A stretch of DNA of 64,000 nt, taken from NCBI GenBank assembly GCA_027494115.1, contig JAOSJL010000001.1, positions 1,637,926 through 1,701,925 on the forward strand, given 5' to 3'. Positions 54,445 to 64,000 of this stretch are shown here, piece after piece (positions within the stretch are counted from its first letter, which is position 1; each line of letters starts with the position of its first letter). The position numbers were made by a program, and so were the translations under genes. A model generated the notes under the pieces. That model was not told where the DNA came from, did not search any database, and was given only the letters and a program-made list of their open reading frames with translations. Source of the DNA: Acidimicrobiia bacterium. GTDB taxonomy: Bacteria > Actinomycetota > Acidimicrobiia > IMCC26256 > JAOSJL01.

Positions 54445-55131
54445 ATGACCGAGGAGAGTCCTGAACGCGGGCAGCCGCTGCGCGTTCTCGTCGTCGACGA
54501 CCACGCACTCTTCCGGCGGGGCCTCGAGCTCGTTCTCTCCCAAGAGACCGACGTCGAGGTCGTCGGTGAGGCGACCGACGGCGTGGAGGCTGTCGAGGCT
54601 GCCGATGAGCTTTCACCCGACGTCGTTCTCATGGACGTTCGGATGCCTCGGGCGTCGGGTATCGACGCGGCACGCAAGATCCGGGAGAAGCTCCCCGCCA
54701 CCAAGATCCTCATGTTGACCGTCTCCGACGACGAGCGCGACCTCTACGAGGCGATCCTGGCCGGGGCGAACGGCTATCTGCTCAAGGAGGTCTCGATCGA
54801 GGAGGTCGCTGACGCGGTGCGCGCGGTCGCCCGCGGCCACAGCCTCATCTCGCCGTCGATGGCCTCCAAGCTGCTCACCGAGTTCAACGAGCTCGCCCGT
54901 CGCGCCGAGGACCGCCGACTCGCCACGGCGCCACGCCTCACGGCTCGGGAGATCGAGGTGTTGAAGCTCGTGGCGAAGGGGTTGAGCAACCGTGAGATCG
55001 CCGAGGAGCTGTTCATCGCCGAGAACACGGTGAAGAACCACATCCGGAACATCCTCGAGAAGCTCGGCCTCCACTCGCGCATGGAGGCCGTCGTGTACGC
55101 CATGCGCGAGAAGCTCCTCGAGATCGAATAG
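54445..55131 (+). CDS. LuxR/NarL-family response regulator
   Basis: A 228-residue two-domain regulator. The receiver domain has the acidic pocket VVDDH, phospho-acceptor Asp in DVVLMDVRMP, Thr in LMLTVSDDE and Lys in GYLLKEVS. The C-terminal NarL-type helix-turn-helix reads LTAREIEVLKLVAKGLSNREIA, FIAENTVKNHIRNILEKLGL. No histidine kinase gene lies in the window, so it is an orphan here. ATG at 54445, seven bases after the hpf stop, so it is probably cotranscribed with hpf and may be involved in stress or growth-phase control. Confidence 0.93.
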   Translation: MTEESPERGQPLRVLVVDDHALFRRGLELVLSQETDVEVVGEATDGVEAVEAADELSPDVVLMDVRMPRASGIDAARKIREKLPATKILMLTVSDDERDLYEAILAGANGYLLKEVSIEEVADAVRAVARGHSLISPSMASKLLTEFNELARRAEDRRLATAPRLTAREIEVLKLVAKGLSNREIAEELFIAENTVKNHIRNILEKLGLHSRMEAVVYAMREKLLEIE

Positions 55132-55170
55132 CCGAGCCGGGCATCCGAGTCGAGCAAGGCAACCAGCCGA

Positions 55171-56704
55171 TCAGCGCGTGCGCCGCAGCACCACGATGTC
55201 GTCGGTGTCGGACATGACGCGGAAGTCACCCGAGTCCTCGAGTGTGGTCAGTACCTCCGCGTCCTCTTCACCGAGGAGACTCCGGTCGGCGACCACCCAC
55301 TCGACGACGGCGGGATCGGGGACACCCTCGCCCGACACACCGAAGTTCCGTTCCTCGAACGGGTTGGGGAACTCGTAGATGCCCTCGCGGTGCGTGAGAT
55401 GCGGGACGAACTGGTAGGTGGCGCTCACGACGGCGTCGTCGGGGATCTCGGCGAGGGCCGCTTCCCGCGCGTCTCGCCTCTCGTCGCCCGCGGGCGGCCA
55501 CCAGCCCTCGTCGTAGCGGACGCCGACCGGCGACGGTCCCCACGCGACCGTCGCCGCGACCGCGGCGGCCACGAGGCCCGCCAGCAAGACGCGCTGGGCC
55601 CACCGCCGGGTGAGCCGTCGGAACAGCCACGCGACGCCTTCGACCATGCCGAGCGTGAGGGCCGCCAGTGGCAGAGCCGCGTAGTGGAAGGTGATGCTGC
55701 GTGTGAAGTCGTTGACGGAGAGAAGGTTCACGAGAACCTGGGGAACGCCGATCAGGAGGACGAGCGGAGCCAGCAGGGACAGGAACCCGAACGGCGCCAG
55801 CATCATCCAGAGGTACTCGCGCGCGTCGGGTGCCCCCAGGCGCTGCGTCACGAGTGAGGGATCGCGCAGGGCGTTGTTCGCTATCTCGTAGGGCGAGTTG
55901 CCGAGATCTCCGAAGAACTGGTTGTAGAACGCCTGGTCCCCGTTCACCGTCGGGAGAAGGACCTGTGACACGAGCAGAAACCAACTCAGCGCGGCCACGA
56001 ACGTCACGACCCCGATCTGGCGGTGTCCACGAACGGCGACGATGAGGCCGAGGACGGCCACCGCGAGGGCGACGTCCTCCTTCCAGACGACCGCCGCGGT
56101 GACCCACAGTGCGAACCATCCCCACCGCTTGCGGACCGAGGCGTAGTAGGCGCACAGGAGGGGTGTGATCGCGACCGTCTCGGGGTGAAAGGTCTCCCAC
56201 GCGAGGAACTGCAGCGCCGGATGAAGGAGGAACACACCTGCCAGGAGCACCGCCGGCCACTCCCGGGCGATTCGGTGCCGGGCGAGCAGATACACCGGAA
56301 CGGCGCCGAGAGCCATGACCACGACCTGGAAGAGGTTGAGGAAATGCGGCCCCGCGCCCAGTCGGTAGAAGGGGGCGAAGAGCACCAGCCCGAGGTTGGC
56401 GTGGTGGCCGAAGACGTCGAGCCCGCGCACGGTGATGAACTGGCTGTCGAGGCGCGACAGGAGATACGCCGTCTGGTCGAAGATCCCCAGGTCGAAGCCG
56501 AACGTGCCGAAGCGGTCGTGGCGCTGCCACACCAGGACGCCGAAGACGGCGACCCACACGAGGATCAGCGAACCGAGCACGATCCGCGGGCCGAGGACGC
56601 CGAAAGTGGCGCGCGGTGCCGCCGCAGGTGGGGCGGTGGCGGGGGAATCCGGCCTCTCCGACGAAGCGGTGGCGGCGCCGATCGCCGGTAGACTCTCGTC
56701 TCCC

Positions 56705-56706
<2 letters not shown>
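55171..56706 (-). CDS. DUF2079 family multi-pass membrane protein
   Basis: A 511-residue membrane protein with about ten hydrophobic segments. Family-typical features are [55 protein letters not shown] and [13 protein letters not shown], followed by a soluble C-terminus with [23 protein letters not shown] split by short loops. DUF2079 proteins are related to GT-C mannosyltransferase-like enzymes, but the function is unknown. The start is taken as ATG at 56706, whose CCATGG also contains the secA ATG (56705) on the other strand; no better ATG or GTG is available before the first membrane segment. Confidence 0.85.
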
Positions 56707-59510
<2,804 letters not shown>

Positions 59511-59512
59511 GC

Positions 59513-60641
59513 ATGGCGACTTCTCGGCCGAACTGGCCGAGCTTCGTCGGCAGCGTCGCGGACGCCGCCGGATACCTCCAGATCGACACGGCACGCGCGC
59601 GCCTCGAGGAGCTGGAGGCCGAGGCGAGTCGCCCCGATCTCTGGGACGACCAGAACACCGCCCGCAAGGTGACGACGGAGCTTTCCGGCGTACGTGACGA
59701 TGTGGAGCTCGTCGACGCACTCGACGGCCGTGTGGCGGACCTCGAGACGCTCTACGAGCTCGGTGTCGAGGAGGGTGACGACTCCGTGGAGTCGGAGATC
59801 GAAGACGGGATTGCCTCCCTGGGCGATGATCTGGACCGCCTCGAGCTGAGGGCGCTCTTCAGCGGCGAGCACGACGAGCGTGACGCCATCTGCGAGGTCC
59901 ATTCCGGCGCGGGTGGCACCGATGCCCAGGACTGGGCGGAGATGATGCTGCGGATGTTCACCCGGTGGGCGGAACGCCGTGGCTTCGACGTGGAGATCGA
60001 CTCCATCCAGGAGGGCGACGAGGCGGGGATCTCATCGGCCACGTTCACGGTCAAGGGCCGTCACGCCTACGGGCTGCTGAGCGGCGAGCGCGGCGTTCAC
60101 CGCCTCGTACGCATCTCGCCGTTCGACTCGCAGTCGCGGCGCCACACTGCGTTCGCCTCGTTCGACGCTGTGCCCGCGCTCGACGAGGCGGAAGTGCCCG
60201 AGATCGACCCCACCGATCTTCGCATCGACACCTACCGGTCGTCGGGGGCGGGAGGGCAGCACGTGAACGTCACCGACTCCGCTGTGAGGATCACGCACAT
60301 CCCCACCGGCGTCGTGGTGTCGTGCCAGAACGAGCGGTCTCAGATCCAGAACCGTGCCCGGGCGATGACGATTCTCGCCGCGCCTGGCCGTACGTGCCCG
60401 CGAGGAACGGGAGCGCGAGATCGAGCAGTTGTCGGGAGAGAAGAAGGACGTGGCCTGGGGTAGCCAGCTCCGCTCCTACGTGCTCGCGCCCTACCAACTC
60501 GTCAAGGACGAACGGAAGGTCGGCGACCAGCCGATCCACGAGACCGGCAACGTCCTGGCGGTGCTCGACGGGGACCTCGACGGCTTCATCGAGGCCGGTC
60601 TCCAGTTCCGCCGCCGCCAAACCACCTCAGATCGGCACTAG
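59513..60641 (+). CDS. prfB: Peptide chain release factor 2 (RF2), indels
   Basis: Recognises UGA/UAA stop codons and triggers peptide release. Visible are the coiled domain ([26 protein letters not shown]), the stop-reading motif SPF in [16 protein letters not shown], the catalytic GGQ in [17 protein letters not shown] and [14 protein letters not shown]-type C-terminal motifs. The first ~20 residues appear misread: shifting the frame gives [12 protein letters not shown], as usual for actinobacterial RF2, so two compensating indels are likely at about 59516 and 59560. Two bases are lost from gcgcgc at 60379-60383. No internal TGA/CTTTGA programmed frameshift site is seen. ATG at 59513, two bases after the secA stop. 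Total ~375 residues. Confidence 0.92.
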
Positions 60642-60690
60642 CCCGCCGTCCCCGTTTTCGGAGGGGCCCGTAGTACCCTCGTCCGGACCG

Positions 60691-61376
60691 ATGATCACTT
60701 ACGAGAACGTCACCAAGGTCTACAAGGGTGATGTCGTCGCACTGCGTGACATCTCCGTCGAGGTCGCCAAGGGCGAGTTCGTCTTCCTCGTCGGCCCCTC
60801 CGGCTCCGGGAAGTCCACGTTCCTGCGGCTGCTTCTGCGCGAGGAGTTGCCGACAGAGGGCGGCATCGTCGTCGCTGGCCGCGAGATCACGAAGCCTCGC
60901 GCTGGAAGGTGCCCCACTTGCGGCGCAACATCGGGTGCGTCTTCCAGGACTACAAGCTCCTCGACACCAAGACCGTCTATGAGAACGTGGCGTTCGCTCT
61001 CGAGGTGATCGGTCGACCGAAGAACGTCATCCAATCGCAGGTGCCGCAGATACTCGACCTCGTCGGCCTCACGTCGAAGGCGAAGAACTTTCCGAATGAG
61101 CTGTCGGGTGGTGAGCAGCAACGCGTATCGATCGCCCGCGCGTTCGTCAACCGTCCGCTCATTCTCCTCGCCGACGAACCGACGGGAAACCTCGACCCCG
61201 CCACCACGGTGGGAATCATGAGGCTCCTCGACAGGATCAACAAGACCGGCACGACCGTCGTCATGGCGACACACGACCAACGCATCGTCGACGCCATGCG
61301 CCGGCGCGTGATCGAACTCGACCGCGGTGAGATGGTCAGGGATCAGTCGCGCGGCGTGTACGGCGTGAGCGCCTGA
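60691..61376 (+). CDS. ftsE: Cell division ATP-binding protein FtsE, one indel
   Basis: ABC-type ATPase partner of FtsX at the divisome. Begins [19 protein letters not shown], Walker [19 protein letters not shown], then (after repair) [21 protein letters not shown] with the Q-loop, ABC signature [17 protein letters not shown], Walker [15 protein letters not shown] and the switch His in [14 protein letters not shown]. One base is lost around 60899-60903 within cctcgcgctgg. Repaired length is ~229 residues, normal for FtsE. ATG at 60691; a TACCCT box lies at 60674. ftsX follows after seven bases. The location after prfB is the standard actinobacterial order prfB-ftsE-ftsX(-smpB). Confidence 0.95.
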
Positions 61377-61383
61377 GGCCCCC

Positions 61384-62275
61384 GTGGCACTGAGAGCCGG
61401 TTACTTCGCGCGCGAAACGTTGATCTCGCTACGTCGCAACATCCTCATGACGCTGGCGGGGATCCTCACCGTGGCCGTGTCACTGTTGCTCTTCGGCGTG
61501 ATCCTTCTCTTCTCCCAGGCCGTCGACAACGGAACGGAACGCTGGAAGGGCGGCGTCGAGTTCGAGCTGTTCATGTTCGTCGAGGCGACCGACAACGAGA
61601 TCGCCGATGTCGATCTGGCGCTCACCGAAGACCCCGACGTGGCGCGTTTCGGAATTCCTCGACCACGACGAGGCCTTCGCGGAGTTCGGACGGATCTTCC
61701 AGGACGATCCCAGCCTGCTCGAGAACATCCGTCCCGAAGACCTCCCGGTCTCGTTCCGGGTGGTGCCGGTCGACCCGGAGCTGACCCAGGACATCGCCGA
61801 CCGCAACGAAGGCCTGGCGGGTGTCGACAAGGCCGTCACCGCCGACGAACAGGTTCAGAACGTCCTGAACGCCACGCGGGTTCTGCGCCTGGGCATCTAC
61901 GTGCTGTCGGGGGCGCTGCTCCTGGCATCGTTGTTCCTCATCGTGAACACGATCCGGTTGGCGACGTTCGCGCGGCGACGTGAGATCGAGGTCATGAAGC
62001 TCGTGGGAGCCGGGAACTGGTTCGTGCGGGTGCCGTTCATGGCCGAGGGCCTGGTGCAGGGAGCTGTGGGCGCAGGCATCGCCTTCGGCGGTGTCTATCT
62101 GGTCCAGGTCGCCGTGTTCGGCAATGCACTGAAGGGGCACCGCAACGACCTGCTGGAGGGTTTCTACGCCACCTCGAGCGAGGCGATCCTCATCGGGATC
62201 CTGTGCCTCGTCATCGGTGCCGTCATCGGCATCGTGGGTTCACTCCTCGGACTCCGCAAGTACCTGAACGTCTGA
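61384..62275 (+). CDS. ftsX: Cell division membrane protein FtsX, one indel
   Basis: Four-segment membrane partner of FtsE which, with ATP hydrolysis, activates cell-wall hydrolases outside. First segment MTLAGILTVAVSLLLFGVIL; the extracytoplasmic ECD of ~120 residues has FELFMFVEATDNEI and ENIRPEDLPVSFRV; then GIYVLSGALLLASLFLIVNT, TFARRREIEVMKLVGAGNWF, VRVPFMAEGLVQGAVGAGIA and ILCLVIGAVIGIVGSLLGLR. One G is inserted at 61651-61652; repair reads VARFEFLDHDEAFAEF, giving ~296 residues. It starts with GTG at 61384. A strong hairpin follows the stop. The next gene encodes a coiled-coil M23 peptidase, a likely partner. Confidence 0.94.
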
Positions 62276-62284
62276 CTCTCCCCG

Positions 62285-62304
62285 GGGCCCCTCCCGAGGG
62301 GCCC
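62285..62304 (+). terminator. Hairpin terminator after ftsX (GGGCCCCT-cccg-AGGGGCCC)
   Basis: Perfect 8-base stem with a 4-base loop beginning nine bases after the ftsX stop. There is only a short T tract (tt), so it may be an L-shaped rather than canonical intrinsic terminator. Confidence 0.65.
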
Positions 62305-62377
62305 TTCCGGGCGGAAATCCGTTCTCCCGGCTACAGATTCCGGCCCCACGGGTCGATGGGAGCATTGATATGGCTTG

Positions 62378-62406
62378 TTGCCAGTGTGACTGATGTTACG
62401 TACGAT
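62378..62406 (+). promoter_or_regulatory. Promoter TTGCCA-N17-TACGAT, leaderless M23 peptidase transcript
   Basis: TTGCCA (62378-62383), 17 bases, TACGAT (62401-62406), then seven bases to the ATG at 62414. It is the best two-box promoter on the + strand in this window. Confidence 0.7.
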
Positions 62407-62413
62407 TGCGCAC

Positions 62414-63685
62414 ATGCGCCTCCGCTCCGTTGCCCTCGTGGCAGCGATCCTCATGGCGACCCCCGTGGTCGCCGCGTCGGCGCGCCCGGCGCAGACCGCC
62501 CTGGACCCGACCCAGAACGAGCGCGGATCGGGGAGCTCCGGGAACAGATCGGGGAGGCCGGTAGCGCTGAGCTGGCGGCGCTCGACGAGCTCGAGGCCGT
62601 CCAGGCGAAACGTGAGGCCGCTCAGGGTCGTGTCGCCGAGGCTCAGGCGCGCGTCGACGAAGTTGGCGCCGCGGTCGCCGCTGCGCAGGAGGAGTACGAC
62701 CGCGTGGCGGCGCAGTACTTCGCACTCGAAGCCGAACTCGAGGAAACCGAAGGCAAGCTCGCTGACGCCCGCACCTCGTTCCGAGGTGCTGTCGTCGACC
62801 TCTACCAGGGCGGCGGCAGCCCCGACGTGGCGACGCTCGCCAATGGTGCCGACGACGTGCGCGAGCTCATCGCCGGGACGCAGTACCTCCAGAGGATCTC
62901 GGGCGACCGTCGCGACACCGTCAACGGCTATTCGGCGAGAGTCGACGACCTCGAGGCCGTGTCCGCGGAGTTGGAGGTACAGCGCGACGAGGCGCTCGGC
63001 CTCCAGCAGCAGTTGGAGGACAAGCGCGCAGAGCTCGACGGTCTGCGCGCCGAGCAGCAGGTGGCGCTCGACGCCGTTGCGGCCGAAGAGGCGGCCGAGC
63101 AGGAGGCCCTCGACGCCATCGCCGCCCGCAAGGACGAGTTCGAGGCCGAACTGTCCGATCTCGAGGCGCAGTCGCAGGCCATCACCCAGCTGATCCTGGC
63201 CATGCAGAGACCCGATCCCGTGCCCGTAGCTCCGGCGCCCGGACCCGGCACCGTCCCCGGTGGCGGTGGCGGTGGCGGTGGGGGGTACAGGTGGCAGCGG
63301 CACGGGGCACTTCCTCCGCCCCGTGCCCGGCCCGATCACGAGCTACTTCGGGAACCGGGTTCACCCCATCTACGGCACGGTCAGGTTCCACGCCGGTCTC
63401 GACTTCGGCTCGGGCTACGGCACACCGATCGCTGCGGCGGGGACGGGAGTCGTGATCGCTGCCGGATGGCAGGGCGGCTACGGCAACACGATCGTCATCG
63501 ACCACGGCGGTGGCATCGCCACCCTCTATGCCCACCAGTCGTCGCTCGCCGTGAGCGCCGGCCAGACCGTGAGCGCCGGCCAGACCGTCGGCTACGTCGG
63601 CTCGACCGGCGCCTCGACGGGAGCACATCTCCACTGGGAGGTGCGGGTCAACGGCGTGCCCGTCGACCCGCTCGGCTACCTCTAG
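62414..63685 (+). CDS. Secreted coiled-coil M23-family peptidase (EnvC-like), two indels
   Basis: Signal peptide (RSVALVAAILMATPVVAASARP), ~240 residues of coiled coil (EAVQAKREAAQGRVAEAQAR, YFALEAELEETEGKLADA, LEDKRAELDGLRAEQQ), a Gly/Pro linker and a LytM/M23 domain: SYFGNRVHPIYG, the zinc ligands His and Asp in RFHAGLDFGSGYG, and HLHW in TGAHLHWEVRVNG. One C is lost near 62524 and one G gained in the g run at 63280-63285. Repaired length is ~424 residues. An 18-base tandem duplication (SAGQTV twice) occurs in the peptidase. The EnvC/PcsB-like plan and position behind ftsEX suggest that FtsEX switches on this hydrolase at septation. Both zinc motifs are intact, unlike E. coli EnvC. Confidence 0.88.
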
Positions 63686-63724
63686 GGCCAAGGCGAGGAC
63701 AAGCGGCACGCGAGGCTGGGAGAA

Positions 63725-63766
63725 GCGGCGCAGGTATCCTGCGCCGCCCGAGGCGAGGAAACGGGA
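63725..63766 (+). repeat. Dispersed palindromic repeat, copy B
   Basis: GCGGCGCAGG (63725-63734), tat, CCTGCGCCGC (63738-63747), then ccgaggcgaggaaacggga. It matches copy A at 45353 over most of its length. Confidence 0.75.
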
Positions 63767-63767
63767 A

Positions 63768-63804
63768 CAGGTATCCTGCGCCGTCCGGAGTCGAACCAAG
63801 GGAC
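63768..63804 (+). repeat. Dispersed palindromic repeat, copy C (5' arm missing)
   Basis: aggtatcctgcgccg followed by tccggagtcgaaccaaggga, directly behind copy B and ending six bases before the SRAP gene GTG. Its TATCCT (63772-63777) could also serve as a -10 box. Confidence 0.65.
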
Positions 63805-63809
63805 ACATC

Positions 63810-64000
63810 GTGTGCGGACGCTTCGTGTCGGTGGCCTCTCCTGAACTGCTCGTGGAGCGTTTCCGGACTCGGCGAGCTCGGTCAGGGCGGGGTCGGTGAG
63901 GGTGACGGCGCGCCGGGCGGTGGGTCCGAGGGACTGCCCGATCTGGGGGCGCGCTACAACGTGGCGCCGCGGTCCCAGATCTACGGCGTGATCGCGACGG
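63810..64000 (+). CDS. SRAP (YedK/HMCES) family protein, 5' part, one indel
   Basis: Start of a protein that binds abasic sites in single-stranded DNA through its second residue, Cys. GTG at 63810 gives MCGRFVSVASPELLVERF; the MCGRF opening with Cys2 is the family hallmark. The frame breaks at about 63866-63869 (cgtttccgg; two bases lost or one gained). The shifted frame continues with GLPDLGARYNVAPRSQIYGV, the conserved YNVAPxxxxxV motif including the catalytic Asn region. The gene continues beyond the right edge. An insertion of ~25 Gly-rich residues separates the two motifs. Confidence 0.85.

Noticed and set aside
59513-59600. Programmed +1 frameshift site of prfB
   Set aside because: There is no in-frame TGA or CTTTGA-like sequence. 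The odd N-terminus is better explained by two compensating indels.

Overview
The window is a GC-rich bacterial chromosome segment, almost certainly from an actinobacterium. The evidence is coenzyme F420 genes (cofD, cofE and an FbiB-type nitroreductase), LytR-CpsA-Psr and rhamnose cell-wall linker genes, a DUF5719 protein, an acyl-CoA carboxylase alpha chain next to birA, and many apparently leaderless genes. An Acidimicrobiia-like lineage would fit, but that placement is inference. No rRNA, tRNA, CRISPR array, insertion sequence or prophage was seen.

Layout. 1-4.5 kb: murA, a DUF222/HNH protein, a NifU-like protein and meaB. 4.6-13.5 kb: a LysE exporter, an aldo/keto reductase, lon, an enoyl-CoA hydratase, galT, an LpdA-like flavoprotein and an alpha/beta hydrolase. 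13.5-16.1 kb: a biotin-dependent carboxylase alpha chain and its ligase birA, divergently arranged. 16.1-20.8 kb: two tandem RCC1-repeat lipoprotein-like genes of about 770 residues. 20.8-24.3 kb: pabB-pabC and a divergent acyl-CoA dehydrogenase. 24.4-33.9 kb: a cell-envelope sugar cluster with an LCP protein, rfbB, rfbD, ugd, a UDP-glucuronate decarboxylase, a WbbL-like glycosyltransferase, a His-rich membrane protein, a GDP-mannose pyrophosphorylase-like protein and an epimerase. 34-36.3 kb: F420 genes on the minus strand. 37.2-42.5 kb: a giant membrane glycosyltransferase, DUF5719 and a thioredoxin-like protein. 42.5-53.4 kb: ftsH, a CPBP protease, a GT-C-like membrane protein, manB, Trm112, a SIS-domain sugar isomerase, ahcY and comF. 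53.8-64 kb: hpf, a LuxR-type regulator, a DUF2079 protein, secA, prfB, ftsE, ftsX, an M23 peptidase and the start of an SRAP gene.

How the genes work together. rfbB, rfbD and the WbbL-like transferase would supply the rhamnose linker, with the LCP protein as ligase. The SIS isomerase, ManB and ManC make a complete route from fructose-6-P to GDP-mannose. Ugd and the decarboxylase lead to UDP-xylose. BirA would biotinylate the adjacent carboxylase. FtsE, FtsX and the downstream coiled-coil M23 protein resemble an FtsEX-controlled division hydrolase module. The order from the LCP gene to ahcY resembles the region of Mycobacterium tuberculosis holding rmlD, wbbL, manC, fbiA/fbiB, manB and sahH, recalled from general knowledge.

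Data quality. About thirty one- or two-base indels, nearly all in G/C runs or GC dinucleotides, interrupt otherwise intact housekeeping genes such as murA, lon, ftsH, secA, prfB, ftsE and ftsX. They look like sequencing or assembly errors. Coordinates of interrupted genes below span the whole reconstructed gene, and the break points are given in each entry.
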